This document shows positions 17,983 to 27,254 of a DNA stretch of 64,000 nucleotides, piece by piece. The position numbers and the translations under genes were made by a program. The stretch is from Saccharobesus litoralis (lineage in GTDB: Bacteria; Pseudomonadota; Gammaproteobacteria; Enterobacterales; Alteromonadaceae), in assembly GCF_003063625.1 (NCBI RefSeq), contig NZ_CP026604.1, forward strand, positions 4,938,065 to 5,002,064, in the 5' to 3' direction. The notes beneath the pieces were generated by a model. The model had not been told where the DNA came from. It was given only the letters and a program-made list of their open reading frames with translations, and ran no database searches. Position 1 is the stretch's first letter; every line of letters begins with the position of its first letter.

Positions 17983-20654
17983 AAGAGCTTAGCAATTAGC
18001 CCCGATAGCTCAGGAATACACGAGCCGCAGTTTGTGCCGCATTTAAGTACCTTACCCAATTTTTCCGGCGTATCGGCACCTTCGGCAACGGCTGCCTTGA
18101 TCTGGTTTTCACCAATTTGAAAACAAGAACAGACAATAGCGCCTGGCGAGGCTGAGTCATCTCCTGGTTGACCGGCTAACCAAGTAAATCGCTCTAATGG
18201 CTCTGGTGTTTCACCTAACAAGCCACTTAACCAGGCAAATGTAGGTAAGGTGAATGTTGAGGCGGCAACCACAAACGCGACTTGTAATTGCCCATCAATA
18301 AAGCCCAATGCTCGATAACCAGCATTGCTTGGATCATGCATATCTACCCAATCATTAATTTCGGGAAAGGTTTGTTGTAACCATACAGGCCAATCCTGCG
18401 CTGCCGCTTGATCAGCAAAAGGATAACAAGCGCCTTTATCTACTGAGACTTTAGCCCAGTATTGGCTGTCAGGTTGAAAATTAGCATCACGTGTAACAAT
18501 AAAACCGTGATAGTTAACTTCAAATTTTCTGACACGCGCTGGGCTGTGTTTAAACTCGGGCTGACCACACAAAGGGTCGACATTATCTAAAACTAAAGCC
18601 CCTACCCGACTATGAGCGGCAAATGCATCATTCCAATGCATAGGGATAAATACATCACCCACTCGTTGATCTTCGGTTAATCTTGCGCGCCCTAAATAAG
18701 TACTGCCTTGATTTTGGCACTCAACCAAATCATTTTCTGCAATATTTAATCGCGCGGCATCTTGCGGGTTGATCTGCACAAAAGGCTCTGCAATATGAGT
18801 GAGTAAGCGTGCCACTTTGCCGGTACGAGCCATGGTATGCCATTGATCGCGGATCCGCCCTGTATTCATCACAAATTCATTTGGCCTCGCTTGTTCCGAT
18901 GGCAAGCGGGCGGTAATTGGCACAAATTGCGCTTTACCATTGGCGGTATAAAACTGACCATCGCTAAACAAACGACGCGAACCTTGCGGATTGGCTTGAT
19001 TAACCGGCCATTGCACTGGTTTTAAGTTTTCATACTCAGCTTGGCTGATATTCGCAAAATAAGAAATATCAAACGCGCGATTGTAACTTTGTTGGCGCTG
19101 ATACCCTGACAAGGCCGCATGCTCAGCAAAAATTTGGTAGGGATGATTAAAATCAAACGCCTGCTCAAAACCCATGTATTTGGCAAAATCACAAATAATT
19201 TGCCAATCATTTTTGGCTTCACCCGGTGCGGCAAAAAACGGTTGTTGACGACTAATGGTGCGATCAGAGTTGGTAACCGTTCCCGATTTTTCGCCCCAAG
19301 TTGAAGCCGGTAGCAATACATCGGCTAAGTTACCGGTATCTGTATTATCGTTACAATCACTCACCACCACTAGCTGACATTTTTGCAATGCGCGTTTAAC
19401 TTTGTCAGCATTCGGCATACTAACAACCGGATTAGTCCCCATTATCCATACAGCTTTAACTTGGCCACGATCAATTGCATCAAATAGGTCGACCGCTTTT
19501 AAACCCTCTTGCCGGGCCATATTGCTGGCCTGCCAAAAGGTTGCAAGGCGGTCTATATCACTGTCGTTAAAACTCATGTGAGCAGCCAACTGGTTAGCTA
19601 AACCGCCCACCTCTCGCCCCCCCATGGCATTCGGTTGACCCGTGATAGAAAACGGCGCTGCACCTTCGCGACCAATTTTACCTGTCGCTAAATGACAATT
19701 GATAATGGCATTGCCTTTATCAACACCTGACGAAGACTGGTTAATACCTTGCGAGAACAAAGAAACCACTTTTGAGTTGTTGGCAAAAATTTCATAAGCC
19801 GCGCGCACATCTGCCTCGGGTAAATCACAAATGTTAGCTACGGTTGCTATATCCGGTGCTTGTTGCCTTGCCGCGGCGATACTTTGCGCGAAACCTTGAG
19901 TATGTTGCGCAATAAAGGTCTTATCCAAATAATCTTGATCGACCAAAAACGTCAGTAAACCGTTGTAAAAATACGCATCCGTGCCGGGTTTTAATGGCAA
20001 GTGGAGATCAGCAATGTCACAAGTTGCCGTACGCCGCGGATCAATCACGACAATTTTAATGTCGCGCTCTTGCTTGGCTTTGTTTATACGCTGAAAAACA
20101 ATAGGATGGGCATAAGCCGCATTAGAGCCGACAAAAAATACCGCATCTGTGCTGTCTATATCTTCATATGTGCCTGGTACCGCATCGGCACCAAATGCAC
20201 GTTTATGCGCGACTACAGCCGACGCCATACACAAGCGTGAGTTAGTATCAATATTGGCTGTACCCAAAAAACCTTTTGCCAGTTTATTGGCAACATAATA
20301 GTCTTCGGTCAACAGCTGACCAGACAAGTAAAAAGCCACTGAATTAGGGCCATGCTCAGCTATGATTTGTTTAAAGCCGTCTGCAACATGCTGTAAAGCT
20401 TCGTGCCATGTACGAGTTTGGCCATTAATTTTCGGGCTTAGCAAGCGATTTTGTAAGTTTGCCGTTTCATGTAACGATGAGCCTTTAACGCATAACCGCC
20501 CTTGGTTTGCTGGGTGATCTTGACGACCCTCTACTGCCACTAATTTGTTGTTTTTTATGGTGGCCTTTACCCCGCACCCCACACCGCAATATGGGCATGT
20601 GGTGTTTTGCGTTTTAATGGTGTCGATGTCTGAGGTGGAAAAAATAACTGTCAT
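17979..20654 (-). CDS. nasA: Assimilatory nitrate reductase, catalytic subunit
   Basis: Reduces nitrate to nitrite in the cytoplasm with a bis-MGD molybdenum centre. 891 residues. N-terminal [4Fe-4S] ligands are in CPYCGVGCG and CVKG; the molybdenum-ligand Cys is in SRLCMASAV (about residue 144), and the MGD-binding domains extend to about 710. A C-terminal BFD [2Fe-2S] domain (CSCFQIG ... CGTNCGSC) is typical of Klebsiella-type NasA and receives electrons from the flavoprotein encoded 25 bp upstream. No Tat signal, as expected for assimilation. The stop codon is formed by a REP-like repeat. Confidence 0.93.
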   Translation of the reverse strand: MTVIFSTSDIDTIKTQNTTCPYCGVGCGVKATIKNNKLVAVEGRQDHPANQGRLCVKGSSLHETANLQNRLLSPKINGQTRTWHEALQHVADGFKQIIAEHGPNSVAFYLSGQLLTEDYYVANKLAKGFLGTANIDTNSRLCMASAVVAHKRAFGADAVPGTYEDIDSTDAVFFVGSNAAYAHPIVFQRINKAKQERDIKIVVIDPRRTATCDIADLHLPLKPGTDAYFYNGLLTFLVDQDYLDKTFIAQHTQGFAQSIAAARQQAPDIATVANICDLPEADVRAAYEIFANNSKVVSLFSQGINQSSSGVDKGNAIINCHLATGKIGREGAAPFSITGQPNAMGGREVGGLANQLAAHMSFNDSDIDRLATFWQASNMARQEGLKAVDLFDAIDRGQVKAVWIMGTNPVVSMPNADKVKRALQKCQLVVVSDCNDNTDTGNLADVLLPASTWGEKSGTVTNSDRTISRQQPFFAAPGEAKNDWQIICDFAKYMGFEQAFDFNHPYQIFAEHAALSGYQRQQSYNRAFDISYFANISQAEYENLKPVQWPVNQANPQGSRRLFSDGQFYTANGKAQFVPITARLPSEQARPNEFVMNTGRIRDQWHTMARTGKVARLLTHIAEPFVQINPQDAARLNIAENDLVECQNQGSTYLGRARLTEDQRVGDVFIPMHWNDAFAAHSRVGALVLDNVDPLCGQPEFKHSPARVRKFEVNYHGFIVTRDANFQPDSQYWAKVSVDKGACYPFADQAAAQDWPVWLQQTFPEINDWVDMHDPSNAGYRALGFIDGQLQVAFVVAASTFTLPTFAWLSGLLGETPEPLERFTWLAGQPGDDSASPGAIVCSCFQIGENQIKAAVAEGADTPEKLGKVLKCGTNCGSCIPELSGLIAKLL

Positions 20655-20679
20655 GAAAAATTACCATTTAAAAAACGAT

Positions 20680-21900
20680 TTATGCCGCGCTGGCATATTC
20701 TTGGCCAAACAATATATTGGGTAATAAAGCGGTTACATCTTGCTGCTGTTGCAGTAAATCAAAATACCAAGCACCGGAGCGCACATCGCCAAACAAAACG
20801 ATGCCTTTGATTTTGCCTGATTCAATAATCAGTTTGCGATATATATTCTGCTTGGCGTCTTTAATTATCACTTCATGCTGATTATCGTGACTAGCGGCAA
20901 CAAGTCCTGCAGAATAAAGATTGATACCTGAAATTTTAAGCTTAGTGGCGATTGGCGCGTTAACAAAAGGCTCTACATCACCATCGCTTTGGCACAAACG
21001 CTGCGCTAGCGTTTTAGCATGACGCCACAGCGGATCGACCAAACCAAATGTCTGGCCTTGAAATTCAACACATTCACCCATTGCGCTAATACTGGTATCA
21101 GAAGTCAACATGAACGAATCTACATTGATTGCGCGTTGGCCTTGTAAGCCAGCTTGCAAACCAATTTCAGCGTTAGGGGTGATCCCTGTCGCGACAATTG
21201 CCATATCGCAATCTAATTGTTGGCCATCTTTTAGGCGCGCACCTTGTACTTGCTGCTCGCCAATAAAGGAGTCAACTTCATTGCCTAAGCAAAAGCTTAA
21301 GCCACGGGATTCTAAATTGGCTTGCAACATATCAGCCGCGGTTTTATCCAGTTGACGATTCAACAACCACTTACCACGATGCACCAATGTGACTTCAACT
21401 CCATTATTGGCTAATCCCCATGCGGCTTCGAGCCCCAAAAAGCCACCACCAACCACAATTGCCTTTTGTGCTTGTTTGGCTTGGTTGATCATTTTTTGCG
21501 TATCGGCAATGGTACGAAACGGAAAAATATTATCTAAGTCGAGTTTTTTGGCTGGAATTTTAGCTGAGCGTGCGCCCGTAGCGATGACTAGGTGATCATA
21601 TTCGATTGTTCGCCCTTTGGCGGTTGTGATGGTTTTGTGCTGGCGATCAATATGCGTAACGGCGTCACCTAAGTGCAATGTCACATTATGGTGCGAATAC
21701 CAATCTTGATCTTTCTGGATAATGGTTTCAACCGACGCTTCATTCGACAAAACAGAAGACAACATAATGCGATTATAGCTACCATGCGGCTCTGCACTGA
21801 CAACCGTCACTTGATATTGCTCGTGATTACGACTTTGTAATTCGTCTAAAAAGCGACCGGTAACCATGCCGTTACCAACAATAACTAATTTTTTTAACAT
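20680..21900 (-). CDS. NAD(P)H-dependent FAD oxidoreductase, nitrate reductase electron-transfer subunit
   Basis: 406 residues with two Rossmann folds: FAD site VIVGNGMVTGRF at residues 6-17 and NADH site IVVGGGFLGLEA about 149-160. It matches the N-terminal flavoprotein half of NirB but lacks its Fe-S and siroheme parts. With nasA 25 bp downstream it corresponds to the small electron-transfer subunit (called NasC in Klebsiella, NasB in Bacillus), passing electrons from NADH to the [2Fe-2S] domain of NasA. The first gene of the pair, behind a structured leader and a possible sigma-54 promoter. Confidence 0.88.
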   Translation of the reverse strand: MLKKLVIVGNGMVTGRFLDELQSRNHEQYQVTVVSAEPHGSYNRIMLSSVLSNEASVETIIQKDQDWYSHHNVTLHLGDAVTHIDRQHKTITTAKGRTIEYDHLVIATGARSAKIPAKKLDLDNIFPFRTIADTQKMINQAKQAQKAIVVGGGFLGLEAAWGLANNGVEVTLVHRGKWLLNRQLDKTAADMLQANLESRGLSFCLGNEVDSFIGEQQVQGARLKDGQQLDCDMAIVATGITPNAEIGLQAGLQGQRAINVDSFMLTSDTSISAMGECVEFQGQTFGLVDPLWRHAKTLAQRLCQSDGDVEPFVNAPIATKLKISGINLYSAGLVAASHDNQHEVIIKDAKQNIYRKLIIESGKIKGIVLFGDVRSGAWYFDLLQQQQDVTALLPNILFGQEYASAA

Positions 21901-22090
21901 TGGCTAAACTTCTCTCTTACCCAAAAGTAAGAGTGTCGAAAAACAATCTACAAATCTCATGAGTTAATTAACAACTCATCAACATGTTTTTGCCTCCTTG
22001 GCTTATTTCGCGATCTGTAGGTTTGGCTTAACGACAGACTCTCCCGACATTGGGTGTCTTGTGTGGTGTTCCTATCTAAATAGAGATAAA
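21901..22090 (-). promoter_or_regulatory. Structured leader of the nas pair
   Basis: About 180 nt between the putative promoter and the ATG, read on the minus strand. Hairpins are ATGAGTT/AACTCAT (21959-21979) and CTCTTAC/GTAAGAG with a 6-nt loop (21913-21932), the second just before the gene. A strong ribosome site AAGGAGG (21993-21999) precedes a tiny reading frame. Length and folding suggest post-initiation control, as in nas leaders elsewhere; no nitrate-response motif is proven. Confidence 0.45.
21968..21985 (-). CDS. Micro-ORF in the nas leader
   Basis: Perfect Shine-Dalgarno AAGGAGG with 7-nt spacing, then ATG TTG ATG AGT TGT TAA (MLMSC). Its last codons form one arm of the hairpin at 21959-21979. 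A ribosome here would melt that hairpin. Five codons are too few for a protein with its own role; a regulatory upstream frame is the only sensible reading. Confidence 0.4.
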   Translation of the reverse strand: MLMSC

Positions 22091-22106
22091 GCAAAAACCA
22101 AACCAA
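22091..22106 (-). promoter_or_regulatory. Possible sigma-54 promoter of the nas pair
   Basis: On the minus strand TTGGTTTGGTTTTTGC has GG and GC separated by exactly 10 nt, with TTGC at -12; the -24 side departs from TGGCAC. Plausible because the other nitrate promoters here are good sigma-54 matches, but weaker on its own. Confidence 0.4.
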
Positions 22107-22198
22107 AAATAAAAATGCAGGGTTGAAATTGAGAGACAATTACCCTCTATTGCGTATACCATCAGGCATTAAAGTTAAAATTGAAATTTAAAAAGTAA

Positions 22199-23254
22199 AT
22201 GCTAAATAACGAGTTTATTGATTTATTAAAAACCTTAATTCGTAGTCCAAGTGTTGTGGGGGCTGAACATTCGTTTTTTAGAGTCCTTCAGCGTGAGCTA
22301 GAAGAACGTGGCGCTTCTGTTACTTGGTATGAAGGAGTGTTAGTGGCTCAAGGTAAGAAACCATTTAGCACTATGTTTTCAGCCCATATAGATAGGCATG
22401 GGCTTATCTGCACAGGCCCTAACGAATTTCAATTTGCGGCATTTATTGCAGCAAATAAAACGGATTTACTCAATAACTCAGTCTCTGAAGAATTAATGAC
22501 AAAGGTAACAGAACGATTTAACTCAGAGGCGGTTTACGCTTACGAGCCTTGGTCTGGATCGTATCGCGGTGCTGGTGTAATCAAAAATTCTTATATTTGT
22601 GAGTACAGAAACAATCTTATTTTTGAAGTTGATGGTCTTGAAAGTGTCGTCGCCGGCACGCCTATAGCGTTTGAAGACAAACTTAAAATACACGATGGCC
22701 GGTTTTATGGTCAATTGGATAATGTGTTATCTGCAGCGGCACTGGTGCATATGTTTGCCCTAGGTTTTGAAGGCACGGCATTTTTTACAGCCCAAGAAGA
22801 AGCGGGAAAAAGTTGGCGTTATTTACTGGAATGGTTTAGACGCTTTGGTGGCTCAACCAATCGGTTATTTGTTGTTGATACTAGCCCTTTTCCTGACATT
22901 AAGACGACAAACAATCAGCTGGTTGTCTTACGTAATAAAGATGCGAATGCCGTATTTAATAGTGAGGCAACGTCAATCATTGAGGATATTTGTCGTCAGG
23001 AAAATATCCGATACCTGCACAAAGATATTTATTTAGAAGCCATAAATAAAAACTTAGTCGCTCAAGGTAGTGCACCTCAATCTTTAGGTAGTACTGAATT
23101 AGGACGTATTGTGATGGCTTCTCAAGGTATGGTTGACGGAACCACAATTCAAATACCCACAACAGGCTATCATACCATGGCAGAAACCGCGTCTTTAGAG
23201 GCAGTGGAAGCTTTTCTGCGGATCCTGCATTTATTAGCCAATAAAGAAAATTAA
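22199..23254 (+). CDS. M42/M20-like metallopeptidase
   Basis: 351 residues, cytoplasmic. Metal and catalytic residues of a co-catalytic zinc peptidase are visible in order: SAHIDRHG (about 61-68), GQLDNVLSAA (about 171), AQEEAG with the catalytic Glu pair (about 197), VVDTSPF (about 226) and GYHTMAE near the C-terminus. The family cleaves N-terminal residues or short peptides, but the actual substrate is unknown. It has no close partner: the nas pair is divergent and the next gene is convergent. The start ATG 22199 has no clear ribosome site; AAAGTAA stands directly before it. Confidence 0.75.
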   Translation: MLNNEFIDLLKTLIRSPSVVGAEHSFFRVLQRELEERGASVTWYEGVLVAQGKKPFSTMFSAHIDRHGLICTGPNEFQFAAFIAANKTDLLNNSVSEELMTKVTERFNSEAVYAYEPWSGSYRGAGVIKNSYICEYRNNLIFEVDGLESVVAGTPIAFEDKLKIHDGRFYGQLDNVLSAAALVHMFALGFEGTAFFTAQEEAGKSWRYLLEWFRRFGGSTNRLFVVDTSPFPDIKTTNNQLVVLRNKDANAVFNSEATSIIEDICRQENIRYLHKDIYLEAINKNLVAQGSAPQSLGSTELGRIVMASQGMVDGTTIQIPTTGYHTMAETASLEAVEAFLRILHLLANKEN

Positions 23255-23301
23255 AGGTTCTACTGTGAGATTTTTATTCTTGCTATGGCTCGTCAAGCTT
23301 T

Positions 23302-23320
23302 GCAAGCATAAATGCTCGCC
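23302..23320 (+). repeat. GCAAGCATAAATGCTCGCC repeat
   Basis: Exact copy of the 19-bp repeat at 1406-1424, next to a terminator. Confidence 0.6.
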
Positions 23321-23360
23321 AAAAAAATCAGGTTTGCAGGTGTCAACCTGCAAACCTGAT
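23321..23360 (-). terminator. Intrinsic terminator of the HzsA-like gene
   Basis: A perfect 15-bp stem (23327-23341 with 23346-23360) and 4-nt loop, followed on the minus strand by seven T. It lies 26 bp after the stop of the gene at 23387. The stem is nearly symmetrical and could also act on transcripts from the peptidase gene, but the T-run is only on the minus side. Confidence 0.9.
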
Positions 23361-23386
23361 TGTCAACGCACTTTAGTATTCACCAA

Positions 23387-26300
23387 TTAAGGCATGAGTT
23401 TTTCTAAGTAGCTTTCAATTTCTTCTGCTGTGCGGCGGGTAGATTGCGCGTTAACTAAACCTGTGATCAAGGCGTCTCCGCGAACGCCGCTCAAATAGCG
23501 CATAATCAGCACGCCATCGACTTGATCTTGGGCTAAACCGTCACCGTCTATATCCAAGGTTCTTGCAGTGTAAAATATAGGATTGGTGCCGTTTTGCACT
23601 TCATCAAAATCAGAAACGCCATCAAAGTCGCTGTCAGTTTGATAAGGATTCGTCCCCAATTGCATTTCTTGTTGATCAGACAATTGATCATTATCATCAT
23701 CGTCGTCCACCATATCTGGGATAAAATCGCCATCATGATCAATCGGTACCGAACTCGCGATTAACGGATCACTACCTGATAAGACCTCGTCGCCATCTAA
23801 ATAATTGTCATTGTCATCATCTGCATCACAGGCATCGCCTAAGCCATCGTTATCCGTATCAATTTGTTGCGGATTTTCAATATCAAGGCAATTATCATGA
23901 CTATCAAAGACACCATCACCATCGGAATCAGGGATTGGCAAAGGACCAGCAGTAAATTTACGTGCTACTCGGCTAACATTACCTTGATTATCTTTAACCT
24001 CAGCGGTGATTGTGCCTTGCAAACCGCTAGGCATTGCTTGCGTCAGGTTGTAGGTATAAACACCGTCATTCTCACTGAATAATCCACTTAATTCAGTTCC
24101 TGCCGGTTGGCCGTCAATTTCAATATCAGCGGTTACAGAAAAGGTGTTGATATTGATCCCTGTATAAGCGTCAGCCATGCCAAGCTGTATTTTACTCACG
24201 CGACCATTTTCACCCGCTCTAGGGCTGGCCATGGTCAAGGTCGGTTTCACATCATCTGCATACCAACCCATACCAAGCCTGTCGTTGTAACTGGCGGTAT
24301 TAATTGCACAACCCAAATCGATCCAGCGAGCAAATGTCATTTTTTCATCCATGGTTAAAGGTTCAACACCGCTATTAGGTATTGGCATGATACTACCGAC
24401 ATAATCGAGATCGGCACTATTAGCTGATGCGCCGGTTGGTAAACTACTAGCATCACCCGGAATGGATGCCGTGGGATGATCATCGTTATGCCAGCCGTCC
24501 ATACGCTGACCAAAAACTTTCCAAACCAGTAAGCTGCGGCGACTCTGAAATTTTCTAACATAACGACTCGCATTCGTTTGCCGATACGTTTTGTTACTGA
24601 TAAGGGCGGGGTAGCCACCAAGCTCCGCTTTTTGATCATCACACAAACGCATGAAGTCGTTAGGCAACGCCACTTTATGGGTTCGATCAACTAATTCATG
24701 ATTATCCAATACCAAGTTCGCAGGCGGGTTTTCATTGTCTTGACTATGGCAACTAGCACATTTCTGTTCAAGAATAGGTCGAATATCTTTAAAAAATTCA
24801 ACATTAACGACCGCTTGCTCTACCTGATTAACACTCGCTTCACCGGCTTCATTTTGGCTAATAAGTGGTGTTGTTTGAGTTAAATCCCATATTTGGTAAT
24901 CAGGTTGCGCAGCTGCGGTATTTTCGAATTTTAATGGCTGTTGGCTGTGAGCATGGCACCCACCACAGTCATTCCGGACTTCGCCTGGTCGTACCTGATG
25001 CCAAGTTTGCGCCATGTTTAAAGTGGCACCATTTTTATCTATAGTTTGAAAAGTAAACGGCGTATCTGCTGGTATTTTTGCAAGAAAACTGGTGTCTGGG
25101 TTACCTTCAGGATCCAACACAGGCGAACCATCGGCGTTAAATTTTCTTAATGGTATTTCGCCAAGTATTCTTAATTTCTCGTTTGCGTGGTTGTAAAAGA
25201 AAGTATCGTTTCTATGGTGACTTTTCGGGCCATAGCCCTTGTCAGAGTTTGGCTCCATCGCCAGAATGCGTACCGCCCAAATATCACTGTCGCTATATTT
25301 ACCCGCATCTGCTCCTTGAGTAAACCAATTGCTTGTACTGTTATTTTGGCTAGTATTAAAAACATCTAGTCCATCCCAATGGTTGGTGCCACGGGTAAAG
25401 CCTGGGTAAGTTTCTCGCTTATAAAATGAGCTAGAGCCAATCAAACCATAGGGTGTGCCTTCTGGCAATGCGGCGTTTAAACTGCCATCATTGGGTAGCC
25501 AGTCTAATTGTTGTGGTTCAGGTACACCATAAATTTGTTGGTAACTGACAACAGCTCGCGGCCAGACTTCATTAAAATTAGGGTCATTTTTAATTAACTC
25601 TAACTGCCCCATTTCAGTAACTGGCGCGCCGGAGCGGATCACATAAATACCTGAATCAACCGCAGGCCATGGCGTTGGACGGTTAAGTTTATTAACAGGG
25701 CCTCCAGACCACACAACCAGCAAATCATTATTGGGAGCGGCTGAAGGATGAGTATACTTACCCGTTCCCGCATCCGCCGCATTATCGCTTGCTGTCGATA
25801 ATGGGGTTACCGAGTACATACCTTTTGGCGTGAATGGCATTTTAAACCCCGTAGACACGCCGCTACCCATAGCTATTGTTGGGTTATCATCTCGATAAGC
25901 ATTGTGAAATGCCGGCTCTCCTGCGGCTTTAACCGGAATTCGATACAAGGCGCCAAAACCAAAATTATTCAAGTTATAGTAATCTTCAACCACCAATGAG
26001 CCATCAGACAACTGGGTCATAAAGTGGAACGCGCTAAACGCTTTAAATGAGCTTACAACAGGCTCCCATTTTCGGCCATCTGGTTGAATCGACCAAATTC
26101 CCCAATTACGCGCATCACGTAAGCCTTGGCTTTCATAAGTACTAAACATAATACGGCCATCTAGCATGGGGGTGGGATGTAACGCTGAACCTAAAGTCAT
26201 AGGCGAAATAGCTTCAACATTACTACCATCTTCGTCCATAACAAACATTTGCATGGTTGGGCTGGTATAGCCTTTAGTTGGTTTATAACCGTTACGGTTA

Positions 26301-26848
26301 CTGGTAAAAACAATTTTGCCACCTGGCAAAGGAGCTGGACCGGTATTTAAAATACCGTAGCCGAGTCGGTTGTACTCACTACTGGGGTTTAGCGGGTTAG
26401 ACTCATCCCAATTGGCAATACCCGTATTGGGAGTAAATTCTTGAAAAGTTAACCGTTCAATTTCTCGGCTTTGTAAATGAATACGATAAATATCCGAACC
26501 CATCTTAGGTAAGTAAGATCGTTGAAAATTCAACGCTTCTTTTCTTACATCGGGAAAGTAACTGTAATATACCCATTGACCATCAAATGATACAAAAGGG
26601 TCGGTCACTGCACCAAATTCGGTGTCGATTAGGGTTTCTTCAGTGCCATCGGCACGTAATAAAACTAAATCGCTGTTAGGCTCCATTCGCCCTGGGTGAA
26701 ACACCTCAGGCCAAACTATATGTTCATTATCGCCTTTACGAGGTTGTTTGACATAGACAATATCATAGTCAAAAGCGACAACTGGTTGTGTAGAAATAAC
26801 AAATAAGCTTAACGCTGTCAGCCAGCGCAGATAGTAAAGGATTTTCAT
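23387..26848 (-). CDS. Large secreted c-type haem protein, HzsA-like, with calcium-binding repeats
   Basis: 1153 residues with a signal peptide (1 to about 25; SLFVISTQPVVA). Residues 40-600 have beta-propeller-like blocks with GGKIVFTSNRNG and MQMFVMDEDGSN repeats, resembling the hydrazine-synthase-alpha-like proteins of many non-anammox bacteria. Haem c motifs are CGGCH at Cys628 and CASCH at Cys697, so it is probably periplasmic or surface redox-active. Residues about 973-1091 are thrombospondin type-3-like D-x-D-x-D-G calcium repeats, followed by a dockerin-like end (DIDGDGLAQDQVDGVLIMRYL). Substrate unknown; true hydrazine synthesis is not implied. Confidence 0.7.
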   Translation of the reverse strand: MKILYYLRWLTALSLFVISTQPVVAFDYDIVYVKQPRKGDNEHIVWPEVFHPGRMEPNSDLVLLRADGTEETLIDTEFGAVTDPFVSFDGQWVYYSYFPDVRKEALNFQRSYLPKMGSDIYRIHLQSREIERLTFQEFTPNTGIANWDESNPLNPSSEYNRLGYGILNTGPAPLPGGKIVFTSNRNGYKPTKGYTSPTMQMFVMDEDGSNVEAISPMTLGSALHPTPMLDGRIMFSTYESQGLRDARNWGIWSIQPDGRKWEPVVSSFKAFSAFHFMTQLSDGSLVVEDYYNLNNFGFGALYRIPVKAAGEPAFHNAYRDDNPTIAMGSGVSTGFKMPFTPKGMYSVTPLSTASDNAADAGTGKYTHPSAAPNNDLLVVWSGGPVNKLNRPTPWPAVDSGIYVIRSGAPVTEMGQLELIKNDPNFNEVWPRAVVSYQQIYGVPEPQQLDWLPNDGSLNAALPEGTPYGLIGSSSFYKRETYPGFTRGTNHWDGLDVFNTSQNNSTSNWFTQGADAGKYSDSDIWAVRILAMEPNSDKGYGPKSHHRNDTFFYNHANEKLRILGEIPLRKFNADGSPVLDPEGNPDTSFLAKIPADTPFTFQTIDKNGATLNMAQTWHQVRPGEVRNDCGGCHAHSQQPLKFENTAAAQPDYQIWDLTQTTPLISQNEAGEASVNQVEQAVVNVEFFKDIRPILEQKCASCHSQDNENPPANLVLDNHELVDRTHKVALPNDFMRLCDDQKAELGGYPALISNKTYRQTNASRYVRKFQSRRSLLVWKVFGQRMDGWHNDDHPTASIPGDASSLPTGASANSADLDYVGSIMPIPNSGVEPLTMDEKMTFARWIDLGCAINTASYNDRLGMGWYADDVKPTLTMASPRAGENGRVSKIQLGMADAYTGININTFSVTADIEIDGQPAGTELSGLFSENDGVYTYNLTQAMPSGLQGTITAEVKDNQGNVSRVARKFTAGPLPIPDSDGDGVFDSHDNCLDIENPQQIDTDNDGLGDACDADDDNDNYLDGDEVLSGSDPLIASSVPIDHDGDFIPDMVDDDDDNDQLSDQQEMQLGTNPYQTDSDFDGVSDFDEVQNGTNPIFYTARTLDIDGDGLAQDQVDGVLIMRYLSGVRGDALITGLVNAQSTRRTAEEIESYLEKLMP

Positions 26849-27254
26849 GACTGCTACCCTTGTTCCTTTCTGGTATATGAAAACAATGTGTTATGGTTTG
26901 TGCTTGTGGAAATAGCAAATTGTGAAATTGCCATCAGCAGTAAAGCATAGATATATGTCATATTTTCACCAGCACTTTTGCGAAAAGTGTTTAACAACTC
27001 ACAAAAGTGGATAAAGCTAGAAAAACATAAGGGTGGATATTTAATCTTGGGCTATGTGTGCTTGCTTACTTGAACATAAGTCAGTCTTTTGTACATGCAA
27101 GCATAAATGATCACCAACCTTGTAGGGTTGAATTTATTCGTCCAACACATGTTTTATGATTAAGCCTTAGTTGCCACTGCCAAATTAGGTGAGGAAGAAC
27201 GAAATGTACGCATATTGTCAGGGCGTATATTTGGCAAGTTCGCAAGCATAAATG
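26849..27254. repeat. Gene-free stretch containing a 145-bp tandem unit
   Basis: No gene. Unit 1 (27097-27241) begins GCAAGCATAAATG and is repeated as unit 2, starting 27242, interrupted at 27254 by the IS and resuming at 28742-28873. Both units are exactly 145 bp when the IS and its target duplication are removed, and each contains a GTAGG-headed hairpin. Confidence 0.7.
27122..27144 (+). repeat. REP-like hairpin, GTAGG head
   Basis: GTAGG, then GTTGAATTTATTCGTCCAAC with an imperfect stem; a second copy lies at 28754-28777. Confidence 0.5.

Noticed and set aside
21901-22090. ANTAR-type (NasT) target leader
   Set aside because: Hairpins exist, but the paired hexaloops with the expected A and G positions and a following terminator could not be identified.
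21957-22139. 60-codon frame in the nas leader (minus strand)
   Set aside because: No ribosome site, composition unlike a gene, and it would begin upstream of the likely transcription start.
23387-26848. True hydrazine synthase subunit
   Set aside because: Only the propeller resemblance and haem sites are seen; no partner subunits or anammox genes are nearby.
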